The notes under the pieces: generated by a model
Database searches by the model: none
Told to the model about the DNA's origin: nothing
Seen by the model: only the letters and a program-made list of their open reading frames with translations
Made by a program: the position numbers and the translations under genes
Part shown: piece by piece, positions 27,033-34,625 of the stretch
Position numbering within the stretch: the first letter of the stretch is position 1
How the letters are laid out: each line of letters opens with the position of its first letter
Assembly (NCBI GenBank): GCA_022822905.1
Contig: JAJDYE010000026.1
Span: 37,854-101,853, forward strand
DNA length: 64,000 nt
Direction: 5' to 3'
Source: Acidimicrobiia bacterium
GTDB lineage: Bacteria > Actinomycetota > Acidimicrobiia > Acidimicrobiales > Bin134

Positions 27033-27296
27033 GATTTTTCACCTCCCTGGCGGCTCAGCAGACTGCTGTGTGAAGGGCCTGTTTTTTGCGCCCGATGGGA
27101 TCGGACGGCAAGAATGTCGCCCATCGGCAGTCCTCCGCCCGGCGACCGCACTCCGGGATTTCTCCCCGGTTGTGTCAGATGGCAAGCGGGCGGAGTAGGG
27201 GCCTTCCATCTCGTCGGACGGAGGACTGCCCATGAGCGCACTCCTGGTCGGCCTACATGGAGGTCACCGACGCTGTTGTCTGTCTGCGAATCCACA
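27033..27296 (-). ncRNA. structured mraZ-rsmH intergenic RNA (candidate mraW-type regulatory element)
   Basis: This 264-bp gap upstream of rsmH contains several perfect complementary pairs. Pair A is GGCAGTCCTCCG (27126-27137) with CGGAGGACTGCC (27219-27230), extendable to 15/16. Pair B is CCGATGGG (27092-27099) with CCCATCGG (27120-27127). Pair C is CTCCGCCC (27133-27140) with GGGCGGAG (27188-27195), enclosing a CCGGG/CCCGG hairpin at 27153-27169. A competes with B and C for the same bases, so switching is possible. A structured mraW RNA motif has been described at this location in actinobacteria, but homology is not verified. An 88-codon frame (27295-27029) also spans the gap and ends on the rsmH ATG. 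Its composition does not look protein-like, but translation cannot be excluded. Confidence 0.6.
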
Positions 27297-27704
27297 TCAC
27301 AACCACCGGTCTACGTCTGCCTCGCCGAGTTCGGCTTGCAGCGACTGCCATTGCTCCGCGTCCCACACCTCGCCGCGGTTGAACACACCGACCAGCACCA
27401 CGTTCTTGTCCAGCCCCAGGACCTCACGCTTGGAGGAGGGGAGGTTCAGCCGGCCTTGGGCATCCACGGTGGCCGGTTCGAGGCTGGAGGAGAATGCCCG
27501 GAGCTCGTCGCCGGTGGCCTCTCCGGCCCGAACCGCGGCCTCGAGCCGCTCCAGCGCACTGCGGGCCTCTTCCGCGGTCCAGATGCCGAGGCACTGCTTG
27601 TAGATGGCCACGTACGCCCCTTCGGCCAGCACCGAGCGGAAGGCCGGCGGCAACGAGAGCCGGCCCTTGTCGTCCAGGGAACGAGTGTGCTCACCGGTGA
27701 GCAC
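27297..27704 (-). CDS. mraZ: transcriptional regulator MraZ
   Basis: MraZ is a SpoVT/AbrB-fold repressor that autoregulates the dcw cluster. The 135-residue protein has two AbrB-like repeats: GEHTRSLDDKGRLSLPPAFR and VDAQGRLNLPSSKREVLGL. GTG 27704 gives the usual family start (VLTGEHTRSLDDKGRL) and follows a GGGGGG stretch. A TTG at 27716 is also in frame. Three 10-bp-spaced TGGGA-like boxes lie upstream, matching known MraZ binding sites, so autoregulation is likely. It is the first gene of the cluster. Confidence 0.94.
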   Translation of the reverse strand: MLTGEHTRSLDDKGRLSLPPAFRSVLAEGAYVAIYKQCLGIWTAEEARSALERLEAAVRAGEATGDELRAFSSSLEPATVDAQGRLNLPSSKREVLGLDKNVVLVGVFNRGEVWDAEQWQSLQAELGEADVDRWL

Positions 27705-27731
27705 GATTCCCCCCAACGGGTCCCGAGTAGT

Positions 27732-27785
27732 TCCCCTTCTCTCCCACTTCTTCCCACCCTATCCCCCATCGCCCCACCAGCGCAA
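27732..27785 (-). promoter_or_regulatory. mraZ promoter with MraZ-box array
   Basis: On the minus strand TGGGA (27756-27752), TGGGA (27746-27742) and the degenerate GGGGA (27736-27732) are spaced exactly 10 bp. This is the TGGGN-N5 architecture known for MraZ operators. A candidate sigma70-type promoter precedes them: TTGCGC at 27785-27780 and TAGGGT at 27761-27756 with an 18-bp spacer. The boxes would then cover the -10 and transcription start, consistent with repression. The promoter call is weaker than the box call. Confidence 0.65.
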
Positions 27786-27896
27786 CTCTATGCAGGGAAT
27801 TAGAGGGTCGGGGTTCCACCGCGCCCGCGTGGAGCCGCGAACGTGAACGAGCGCGGACGCGATGAGCGAGCAAAAGCAAGGGCGAACGCGAACAGA

Positions 27897-27956
27897 GAGG
27901 CCCCTTGGGCCGCTTAATTGAGCAGCGAGGTCTCTTGGGCCGCCTAACGAGGCAGC
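27897..27956. repeat. two imperfect 30-bp tandem repeats
   Basis: Two adjacent 30-bp units share GAGG, CTTGGGCCGC, TAA and GCAGC blocks (27897-27926 and 27927-27956), and a third GAGG follows. The second unit overlaps the last codons and stop of the lipoate ligase gene. The 50 bp to the left is a run of GCGAACG/GAGCGA-like purine-rich elements. Nothing else was recognised between this repeat and the mraZ promoter. Confidence 0.55.
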
Positions 27957-28624
27957 GAGGCTAAGAACGCGGTGTGAATATCGTCGGGCTGGGCGTCTAC
28001 CGGCCACATGGCCGACGAGAGGGCGTTTCGAAGCTCCTCAGATGACTCCGCCAGGCGAGCAAACAAATCGTCGGGGGCCCAGTGGCGATACAAGAGGGTT
28101 TGGAATCGTGCGGTGGTCCGGGTGCGGCGCTGGGTGATGCCGACCGCTTTGGACCCGGCCACCAGCACCTCGCCCGGGCCCCGGCTGGCGAAGCAGGCCA
28201 ACCGTCCCCACTGGCCGGGCTCGTAGCGGTCGAATACCTCCCCGTGCGTGATGCCCAGCGAGGCCAGGGTCGCCACCCACGCTTCGCCCAGCCACAGGGG
28301 GGCTCGGTTCACGTCGTCGTCCCAGAGCGGGTCGTTTCGGCCGATTACCACGTCGATCCACACCGAGTGGTCCGGGGCCACCAGCACTGCGCCCCCTCCG
28401 CTGCGGCGCCGCACGACCGCGGTGCTTTCGGCAATCGGGCTCGAGGCGGTTTCTTCGGGTTGGGCCGACCCCAGCACCAGAGCAGTGTCGAGGGGCGACA
28501 TCAGCCAGACCTCCCGATCAGCACCGGGATCGGGACTCAGGGCATGCAACTCCCCCACCGTTCCGCTCAGCCGGTGCGCCTTCCACCCGCCTGGGATCGA
28601 CAGAGGCTCAGTCTTGGTGTTCAC
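27944..28624 (-). CDS. lipoate-protein ligase A family protein
   Basis: This 226-residue protein has the biotin/lipoate ligase fold. The lipoyl-AMP loop RRRSGGGAVLVAPDHSVWID and the lysine motif AGSKAVGITQRRTR match the LplA/LipM group, which attaches lipoate or octanoate to E2 and GcvH domains. Whether it is a ligase or an octanoyltransferase cannot be decided. GTG 28624 (VNTKTEPLSIPGGWKAHRL) is preferred. The open frame extends upstream into the HNH gene but that part is not protein-like. It follows the HNH gene by 32 bp on the same strand. Confidence 0.8.
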   Translation of the reverse strand: MNTKTEPLSIPGGWKAHRLSGTVGELHALSPDPGADREVWLMSPLDTALVLGSAQPEETASSPIAESTAVVRRRSGGGAVLVAPDHSVWIDVVIGRNDPLWDDDVNRAPLWLGEAWVATLASLGITHGEVFDRYEPGQWGRLACFASRGPGEVLVAGSKAVGITQRRTRTTARFQTLLYRHWAPDDLFARLAESSEELRNALSSAMWPVDAQPDDIHTAFLASLPR

Positions 28625-28656
28625 CGATCCGTGTCGTCGGGCATCCCGCGACAGGT

Positions 28657-29175
28657 TCAAGCAGTCTGGGCGACGAATTCGGCTGCTGGGTCTAGGTAGG
28701 GCAGCCAGTCGGAAGGCACATGGCCCACGGCCGAAGCTACCCAGGCCGAGCGGGGCGGCTCGGCCGGCGGGCGCATCAGCCGCATCTGCGTCTCCGAGAG
28801 CAGCCGGTCTCGCTTGGCCATGTTGCACCGGCGGCACGCGGCCACCACGTTCTCCCAAGAGTGGGTGCCGCCTCTGCTGCGGGGCCGCACGTGGTCGATG
28901 GAGTCGGCGTGGCGGCCGCAGTACTGGCAGCGGTAGCCGTCTCGGGTAAACACCCCCCGGCGGCTGAGCCCGCCGGTGCGGAAGAACGGCACTTTGACGT
29001 AATAGCGCAGTCGGACCACCGACGGCACTGGCAGATCGAGCCGCTCTGAGCGGATTCGCTCGCCCGACTCCAGCACCACCTCAGCCTTCTCGGCCATCAC
29101 CAGCACAAGGGCGCGCCGGGGAGACACCACACTTAGCGGCTCGAAGGATGCGTTGAGCACCAGCGCCCGGCTCAT
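28657..29175 (-). CDS. HNH endonuclease family protein
   Basis: This 172-residue protein starts MSRALVLNASFEPLSVVSPR, a typical opening of the common actinobacterial HNH family. The zinc/catalytic region is YRCQYCGRHADSIDHVRPRS, then RGGTHSWENVVAACRRCNMAKRD, giving two CxxC pairs and the HNH catalytic histidine. Such single-domain HNH proteins are widespread and chromosomal. Their role is not known and this one is not obviously part of a mobile element. ATG 29175 is preferred over an upstream GTG at 29187. Confidence 0.88.
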   Translation of the reverse strand: MSRALVLNASFEPLSVVSPRRALVLVMAEKAEVVLESGERIRSERLDLPVPSVVRLRYYVKVPFFRTGGLSRRGVFTRDGYRCQYCGRHADSIDHVRPRSRGGTHSWENVVAACRRCNMAKRDRLLSETQMRLMRPPAEPPRSAWVASAVGHVPSDWLPYLDPAAEFVAQTA

Positions 29176-29271
29176 GGTGGAAACCATAGTGAACCCGCCG
29201 GGCTGCTTTGCGCGGATTACCTAGAACACACCTCTGGGTTGAATGCCCGCAAATGGCGGTTCAACGCAGCT

Positions 29272-29481
29272 TTACCTGGTGGTCCGCTCCCAAGACCTGC
29301 ACCACTGCAAATAGGTAACCAGGTCATCGGCGCGGGGCTGGGCTTCGGAATCCCCGTACATGGTGACCATCCGGAACCGCAAATATGCCGGATCGGGGGC
29401 CAGCCTCAACCGCCATCCGAGCCGAATAGCCGTCGTCCAAAGGCTGGGGTGCGCGAGCAACTTGGCCAGCGATCGAATCAC
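29272..29481 (-). CDS. small conserved protein of unknown function (69 aa)
   Basis: The product starts MIRSLAKLLAHPSLWTTAIR and is basic and Trp/Tyr-rich, with RLRLAPDPAYLRFRMVTMYG in the centre. It looks like a folded or membrane-peripheral small protein rather than a spurious frame, with an amphipathic N-terminal helix. No motif of known function is visible. GTG 29481 is the start. It is divergent from the HhH-GPD gene (67 bp between starts) and lies 96 bp upstream of the HNH gene on the same strand. Confidence 0.6.
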   Translation of the reverse strand: MIRSLAKLLAHPSLWTTAIRLGWRLRLAPDPAYLRFRMVTMYGDSEAQPRADDLVTYLQWCRSWERTTR

Positions 29482-29548
29482 GGTTCCAGGCTACGTCCTC
29501 GCTGTCTTTCCCTCGTGATCTTCCTTCGGCGGCCAGTACGATGGGCGG

Positions 29549-30124
29549 ATGGGAACACTTGCCGTCACCGGCGATCACGACGCCGACCAACTCCTCATCG
29601 ATGACCCGTTCGCCCTGCTGCTGGCCATGATGCTCGACCAGCAGATCCCCATGGAATGGGCCTTCAAGTCGCCCTTGCGGCTGAAAGAGCGCATCCCCGA
29701 GAACTTCTCCGCCGCGGGTTTGGCTGAGATGGACCCCGAGAAAGCCGAGGCCGCCTTCAAAGAGAAGCCCGCCCTCCACCGCTTCCCTGGATCGATGGCC
29801 CGACGAGCCCAAGATCTGGCCCGCCATATCGTGGATAACTACGACGGCAATGCCGCCAAGCTGTGGGCCGAAGCCCCCACCGGCCAAGACCTGCTCAAGC
29901 GGCTCAAGGCCCTCCCCGGCTACGGCGACGAAAAGGCCAAGATCTTCCTCGCCCTGCTGGCCAAGCGCTTCAACATCACCCCCGAAGGCTGGGAAACCGC
30001 CGCCGGCCCCTTCTCCGACACCACCCCCCGCACCGTCGCCGACATAGACAGCCCCGAAGCCCTAGCGGAGGTCAGGGCCTGGAAAAAAGCCCAAAAAGCC
30101 AAAGGCAAAACCAAGCAGGACTGA
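29549..30124 (+). CDS. HhH-GPD family protein (TIGR03252-like)
   Basis: This 191-residue protein resembles the actinobacterial HhH-GPD base-excision-repair-like family TIGR03252. The N-terminal part has DDPFALLLAMMLDQQIPMEW, and the helix-hairpin-helix is LLKRLKALPGYGDEKAKIFL. The catalytic lysine/aspartate pair of true glycosylases is not evident, so enzymatic activity is uncertain. The Lys/Ala-rich C-terminus (KKAQKAKGKTKQD) may aid nucleic-acid binding. It is followed by the restriction-like gene 34 bp downstream. Confidence 0.85.
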   Translation: MGTLAVTGDHDADQLLIDDPFALLLAMMLDQQIPMEWAFKSPLRLKERIPENFSAAGLAEMDPEKAEAAFKEKPALHRFPGSMARRAQDLARHIVDNYDGNAAKLWAEAPTGQDLLKRLKALPGYGDEKAKIFLALLAKRFNITPEGWETAAGPFSDTTPRTVADIDSPEALAEVRAWKKAQKAKGKTKQD

Positions 30125-30158
30125 CCGTAGCCGACTGATTCAGTACGGTTACCCCCAC

Positions 30159-31625
30159 ATGACCAACCCAGCCGACATCCCACCCCCGCTTCCGTGGGAA
30201 CAGCGCTCCAAAGGGGTTGGCTCCATGCCCGGGGGGCAAACAAGCTACGTCGACACCCTTCGTCAAGTCTGTGATCATGTCGTCAGCGAACATCCTTCTC
30301 GTGCTGACTTAGTTGGTTGGCTTCAAGACAACTTTGCGATTACGAGAAGAAGCGCTGCTGATCGTGTGCGCTTCTTGCGCAAAGCAGGAGTCTTCGAGTT
30401 GACCGACGACCGAATCGCTCTTGGTGAGCATGCGGGCCGCTGGCATGGGGAAGATGACGAAGGAATTCTGATCGGGCTACTGCACAGCCGACTTCAGTAT
30501 TTCGGCGAAATGCTCTCGGAACTGCGTGAAGGACCTCGATCGCTTGAAGAGCTTCGTCTGGCAGCCAAGAACTACAACTTGAATTGGGATAGCGACAGCC
30601 AGGGGCACAGAAGACGGGGCTGGTTGGAGTCCGCCAAGATGGTTGAGCCCGTTGGAAACGATCGATTGGCCATTACAGATGAGGGACGCACTCTGCTAGC
30701 CAAGCTGAAAATCCATTCACCTGGCTCGAAACAAGAACTCTCTCGTCCGCAGCTTCCCCCTGAACCTCAATCAGACGGCACACCCTTCTCCCCTCCCAAG
30801 ACCACACCATCAACCACCGTCTCTGAGTCAGATGAATCCGTGACAGAAAACGCCCCCTCCCCCGCTGAAGCTCTCGCGAACGAGATCAGGAGTGCTTCTA
30901 CCGACAGCAAGAACCCAGATCGTTTGGAAATCGCCATCAGAGAGGCCTTCCAGTTTCTAGGGTTTGACGCAGAGAAGCTCGGGGGTTCGGGCAAGACGGA
31001 TGTGCTTGTTATGGCACCCCTAGGCAAGAATGACTCCTACTCAGTGACCATTGATGCCAAGACAGTCGGGTCAGGCTCTCTGGGCGATGGCCAGGTGGAC
31101 TGGGTCACTTTGGAAGATCATCGCAAACAGCACAACGCCGACTACTCGATGCTCGTTGGACCCAACCCGTCTGGCAAGCGCCTCATGGACCGGGCAGTCG
31201 ATAAGGCGGTGGCAGTGCTCTCAACCGACCAACTTGCAGATTTGTGCCTGCAACACGCCGACTGGCCACTAGGTCTTCAAGACTATCGAGCGCTTTTCGA
31301 GTCTGGCGGTGCATTCGACACGGCCCCGATAGGTATGGCAGCTCGAGACTTGAACAGGCTTCGGTGTCTCGCAGTCGAGATATGTGACAAGTTGGCCGAG
31401 AGGACTGGCACTTTTGGGCCTCTCACTGCCTCACAACTGATGGTGATGGTCGATCAGCCCGATAAACCCAGTTCCGAGCAGGAAATCCAACAGACACTGG
31501 ACACTCTTGCCAGCCCATTGGTAGGCGCAGTCCAGGGCACGGCTTCAACGGGATACGTTCTTGCCACTGCCCCACGAGTCATTCAACAACGCCTCCAGCA
31601 GCTTGGTGAGCAGATCGCTAGCTGA
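30159..31625 (+). CDS. putative PD-(D/E)xK restriction endonuclease-like protein with winged-helix domains
   Basis: This 488-residue protein has a helical DNA-binding-like N-terminal half (LVGWLQDNFAITRRSAADRV, then a second winged-helix-like SLEELRLAAKNYNLNW). A polar Ser/Pro/Thr linker follows at about residues 190-250. The putative nuclease core follows at about 265-330, with FLGFDAEKLGGSGKTDVLVM and YSVTIDAKTVGSG. The spaced Asp and Asp-Ala-Lys match a PD-(D/E)xK site of the Mrr/type IV kind. The C-terminal 90 residues form another winged-helix-like unit. No methyltransferase is adjacent. Base composition is less GC-rich than neighbouring genes, which suggests transfer. It may be a modification-dependent nuclease, but this is inference. 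Confidence 0.7.
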   Translation: MTNPADIPPPLPWEQRSKGVGSMPGGQTSYVDTLRQVCDHVVSEHPSRADLVGWLQDNFAITRRSAADRVRFLRKAGVFELTDDRIALGEHAGRWHGEDDEGILIGLLHSRLQYFGEMLSELREGPRSLEELRLAAKNYNLNWDSDSQGHRRRGWLESAKMVEPVGNDRLAITDEGRTLLAKLKIHSPGSKQELSRPQLPPEPQSDGTPFSPPKTTPSTTVSESDESVTENAPSPAEALANEIRSASTDSKNPDRLEIAIREAFQFLGFDAEKLGGSGKTDVLVMAPLGKNDSYSVTIDAKTVGSGSLGDGQVDWVTLEDHRKQHNADYSMLVGPNPSGKRLMDRAVDKAVAVLSTDQLADLCLQHADWPLGLQDYRALFESGGAFDTAPIGMAARDLNRLRCLAVEICDKLAERTGTFGPLTASQLMVMVDQPDKPSSEQEIQQTLDTLASPLVGAVQGTASTGYVLATAPRVIQQRLQQLGEQIAS

Positions 31626-31651
31626 CGCTATTTCACAGCCTTAGCCCGTCA

Positions 31652-32830
31652 TCAGCGTCTCAAAGCAGGTTCGGGGGGTTGTTGCCAGGGGGGTCGCAGG
31701 TATGGGCGGTTGGTGTCGGGGTGTTTTTCGACGGCCCAGTTTCGGTGGTGGACTTTTTGGTGGCAGTCGTGGCAGACCAGGACCAGGTTGTCGGGCTGGG
31801 TGGGGCCTCCGTGTTGCCATTCCACGATGTGGTGGGCCACGCACCATTCGGGTTCTTTGCGGCAGCCGATGCAGCCTTGGTCTCGGGCTTCGAGGGCGGC
31901 TCGCAGGGCGAAGTTGGGGTGGCGGCTGGTTGAGCCCATCCAGATGGGCTCTGCGCTTGCTTGTTTGAACAGTCCGCACAAGATGTCGGCGTCGCAGGCC
32001 AGCCTGTGGAACTCGTTTGGCGGAATTGGGGTGCCGTCAGCCAGGCGGGGGCGGCCCAGTTTGTCGTCGACGAGGTCGTAGTCGGCCATCAACAACAGCG
32101 TGGTGCCCTGGGGCTGCTCGCTTCCGTCAGTGGAGACCGTGCGGGTGATGAGCCGCTCTAACGCATCGGCCCGGCGGTGCCGGTCAGCGGTGTGCTCGCG
32201 GCGGTTGTCGGTCCGCCAGTCGTTGTCGGTCGCCTTGTTCAGCGCCTTGCGGATCCGCGCCGCCGCAACCGGATCGAACAAGGCGAGCAGCTGCCACATC
32301 CCGTCATCCCGCTCTGAGAACCTGGCCGTGCGGTTCTTCCGCTGGCGCTCGAACCGCTTGGCCCCGTCATCGCCGGCCAACTCGTTCTGGTGGTCGCGCA
32401 CCGTCTTGCGCAACTGCTCCGGCGTCTGCGTCTCAGCCGCCTCCAGCATCTTGCCCTCATCCAAAGGCCCATTTTGAGCCGCTGTCCCCAAGATCCGGGC
32501 GTGCTCTGTGTTGATCCGGCTGTCCACCAACGCGTCCCGAGTGGCGGCCAGCTTCTCCAACTGCTCGGCCTCCCGCAGCGTCCGGTCAGCCTGATGCCTC
32601 GACTGGCGCAACTCGGCCTTCAAAGAGTTCGCCGCATCAAACGAGCTGCTCCGCCGAGTCTTCTCAGCCACCACCTCAGCCAAAAACCCCTCCAACCGAT
32701 TACGAGACAACCCAATCAACCGCAGCCGGGCGTCCAACCCGGCGTCGTCCAACTCGGCCACATCCACCGCATGAACATGCACGCCATTCCCGGCATTCCC
32801 GCAGGTCAAAGGCCTAAAATCCATGACCAT
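31652..32830 (-). CDS. DUF222/HNH endonuclease (REP13E12-type)
   Basis: This 392-residue protein has an N-terminal helical DUF222 domain (residues about 20-270, with the coiled coil LKAELRQSRHQADRTLREAE) and a C-terminal HNH nuclease: ARDQGCIGCRKEPEWCVAHH, then WQHGGPTQPDNLVLVCHDCH. It is the multicopy actinobacterial family named from the mycobacterial REP13E12 repeat. The C-terminal region is basic and proline-rich. The family behaves like a selfish or mobile element, although no terminal repeats were identified here. The start is ATG 32830 or ATG 32824. Confidence 0.9.
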   Translation of the reverse strand: MVMDFRPLTCGNAGNGVHVHAVDVAELDDAGLDARLRLIGLSRNRLEGFLAEVVAEKTRRSSSFDAANSLKAELRQSRHQADRTLREAEQLEKLAATRDALVDSRINTEHARILGTAAQNGPLDEGKMLEAAETQTPEQLRKTVRDHQNELAGDDGAKRFERQRKNRTARFSERDDGMWQLLALFDPVAAARIRKALNKATDNDWRTDNRREHTADRHRRADALERLITRTVSTDGSEQPQGTTLLLMADYDLVDDKLGRPRLADGTPIPPNEFHRLACDADILCGLFKQASAEPIWMGSTSRHPNFALRAALEARDQGCIGCRKEPEWCVAHHIVEWQHGGPTQPDNLVLVCHDCHQKVHHRNWAVEKHPDTNRPYLRPPWQQPPEPALRR

Positions 32831-32909
32831 ATTCTATTGACACCAGTGACAACATCTTCAGAGCGGATTGCCCAGTAGACGCTCCGTCTACGTAACGTGG
32901 ATCGAGCTT

Positions 32910-33179
32910 ATGGAGAAGACCACAGTCCATGTGGACACCAGCACTTACCACCAACTGCTGGAGATGAGCCGGGACGCAGACATGTCCCTCGCGGCAACAG
33001 TTCGAGAAGCTGCTGAAGCCCTATGGCGTCAGCGGTTCGTTCGCCATGCATTGAAGCAACTCAGCGAGCTTCGCGACGATCCAGAAGCCTGGCAGGATTA
33101 CATGGCTGAAGCTGAAGAAACCCAGGTGGACGATGGCGCGTCAGGGGATGAGGGTTATTTGGGAGTCGAGCCAGCCTAG
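32910..33179 (+). CDS. antitoxin-like ribbon-helix-helix protein without adjacent toxin
   Basis: From ATG 32910 the protein is 89 aa and begins MEKTTVHVDTSTYHQLLEMS, followed by RDADMSLAATVREAAEALWR. This strand plus two helices is typical of RHH (CopG/VapB) antitoxins, and the acidic C-terminal tail (AEAEETQVDDGASGDEG) is the usual toxin-binding disordered end. No toxin follows. The 3' end overlaps the convergent hydrolase by 39 bp. A partner toxin may have been lost by deletion at this junction, or this may be a stand-alone regulator. Confidence 0.7.
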   Translation: MEKTTVHVDTSTYHQLLEMSRDADMSLAATVREAAEALWRQRFVRHALKQLSELRDDPEAWQDYMAEAEETQVDDGASGDEGYLGVEPA

Positions 33180-33899
33180 GAGGATGGCGATGCAGCGGGG
33201 GTCGGAATGGAGGCGGTGGCCGGCGCCGCTGATTATGCGGAGGCCGGCGTCGCCGTGGGCGTCGGCGATGGCTCGGGCGTCGAGGGGCGACACCTCCCGG
33301 TCGTTGGAGCCGTGCAGTACCAGCATGGGTCGGGGGGCGATCTCGGCCGCGCAGCGGTCTACTTGGATCAACCGGGCGGACTTGGCCCAGGAATCAATGG
33401 CCTCGGGGAATTCGGGGGCAGAGATGATTCCGAGGGAACGGGCATAGTCCACCACCCGAGAGGCATCGAGGCCCCAGTGGGCGAAGTCCACCGGTGCTCC
33501 CATGGTGGCCACTCCCCTGACTCGGCTGTCGTCCTGGGCCACGTGGGCGGCCAGCACCCCGCCGATGCCGAATCCGGCCAGCCATACCCCTTCCACCTGC
33601 TCGAGCCCGTTCAGATAGTCGATGGCGCTGCGGATGTCGTCGGTCCATCCGTCCAGCGAGAAATCGCCCTCGCTGTCGCCGCACCCCCGGTAGTTGAGCA
33701 CCAGCGCGGCCCACTCCATGTTCTGGGCGATCCGGTCGGCCAGGGGATAGATCCGCTCTGCGGCCCTTGAACCCCCGTTGGCCTTTGATGGGAACCCGGG
33801 ACACAGCACCACGCCGGGCAGCGCCCGCATTCGCCGGTTCTCCGGCACGGCCAAATGCCCGGCAAGCTTCAGCCCGTCGGTGGCCTGCCAGTGCGTCAC
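33141..33899 (-). CDS. alpha/beta hydrolase family protein lacking the nucleophilic Ser
   Basis: This 252-residue protein has an alpha/beta hydrolase layout: VVLCPGFPSKANGGSRAAER, LNYRGCGDSEGDF, then the nucleophile elbow WLAGFGIGGVLAAHV, the acid region VLHGSNDREVSP and the histidine ISGAGHRLHSD. In canonical members the elbow is G-x-S-x-G. Here the residue at 111 is Gly (codon GGC), so the catalytic serine is missing while Asp and His remain. It may be a non-catalytic scaffold, use another residue, or belong to a subfamily with a different elbow. Confidence 0.8.
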   Translation of the reverse strand: MTHWQATDGLKLAGHLAVPENRRMRALPGVVLCPGFPSKANGGSRAAERIYPLADRIAQNMEWAALVLNYRGCGDSEGDFSLDGWTDDIRSAIDYLNGLEQVEGVWLAGFGIGGVLAAHVAQDDSRVRGVATMGAPVDFAHWGLDASRVVDYARSLGIISAPEFPEAIDSWAKSARLIQVDRCAAEIAPRPMLVLHGSNDREVSPLDARAIADAHGDAGLRIISGAGHRLHSDPRCIAILLGWLDSQITLIP

Positions 33900-33960
33900 A
33901 CCGCCACGTTCCCGGTCAATTGCTTCCGCGGTGCGGGCCAGCCGGACAACGTCCAGCAGC

Positions 33961-34152
33961 TCACACCGTTCGGGGCCGATAGCCGCGGTTGCGGGCCTCG
34001 GCTAGGGTGTCGGGGCCGAAAACCAAGAACTGCTCCGATGCCACCAGCTCCTCGATGACCGACTCATCGCTGATCTCGTCCAAGTCGTACACCAGCTGGG
34101 ACCGCTTGTCGCCCACGTACCGGAAGCCCTCCAACGACCGCGGCCTATCCAT
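33961..34152 (-). CDS. small acidic protein of unknown function (63 aa)
   Basis: The product reads MDRPRSLEGFRYVGDKRSQL, then a strongly acidic VYDLDEISDESVIEELVASE and a basic C-terminus (ARNRGYRPRTV). Coding-like codon bias and the gene order suggest a real gene: it begins 3 bp after the preceding membrane-protein gene ends on the same strand. No known domain is recognised. It ends 62 bp upstream of the hydrolase start and may form an operon with 34.6-33.1 kb. Confidence 0.6.
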   Translation of the reverse strand: MDRPRSLEGFRYVGDKRSQLVYDLDEISDESVIEELVASEQFLVFGPDTLAEARNRGYRPRTV

Positions 34153-34154
34153 CC

Positions 34155-34625
34155 CTAAACCGTACCGCCTTGTTGACCGGATTCTTCGGCTGGAGGGCCC
34201 AGCGCACCGATGGCATCGAGGTATTGGCTCTCCAAATCCAGCACCACCACCACATCGAGGGCGTCGACGTCGCGGCCCGACTCAGTGGCCTTGGCCAGCA
34301 CATAGTCCACCGAGTCGTCGTCGCTGGTCACTGCCTCTTCGTTCCGGCCCTCGGCTTCGGCCGCGGCCACATCACCCCGGCCGTAGGTGGCAGAGCCCTG
34401 GAGCCGCAGGTGATCCAGCCGCCACAGCAGCACCGCCTCCACATCGTCGTAGCTCAATTTGGCCGACAACGCATCGGGCAGACGCTCAGAGACGAACTCC
34501 ACCGCTTCGTACAGGTCGTACACGGCCCGGGCCCGGGTATGGGCCAGTCGAGACGACGCCCGCATCACCGCATAGGCGGCCAGCCCGACCACCAAGACTG
34601 CGGCGATGATGATTAAAGCCGTCAG
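34155..34625 (-). CDS. membrane-anchored protein of unknown function
   Basis: An N-terminal membrane helix (LTALIIIAAVLVVGLAAYAV) is followed by a soluble helical domain (VYDLYEAVEFVSERLPDALS, YDDVEAVLLWRLDHLRLQGS) and an acidic mid-section with DDDSVDYVLAKATESGRDVD. Homologues of this layout occur as uncharacterised actinobacterial proteins. The start is uncertain. A CTG at 34625 overlapping the acyl-CoA dehydrogenase stop keeps the whole helix, whereas TTG 34595 or GTG 34592 would cut it. The open frame further upstream lies within the dehydrogenase gene and is not coding. Confidence 0.6.
   Translation of the reverse strand: MTALIIIAAVLVVGLAAYAVMRASSRLAHTRARAVYDLYEAVEFVSERLPDALSAKLSYDDVEAVLLWRLDHLRLQGSATYGRGDVAAAEAEGRNEEAVTSDDDSVDYVLAKATESGRDVDALDVVVVLDLESQYLDAIGALGPPAEESGQQGGTV

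Noticed and set aside
27029..27295. 88-codon gene between mraZ and rsmH
   Set aside because: It bridges the gap and ends on the rsmH ATG, but the encoded peptide has no coding-like composition, and RNA pairing explains the sequence better. It is kept only as a caveat in the RNA entry.
31652..32830. DUF222/HNH gene as part of a restriction system with 30.2-31.6 kb
   Set aside because: The family is a multicopy selfish-type element in actinobacteria, it is on the opposite strand, and nothing links it to the nuclease.
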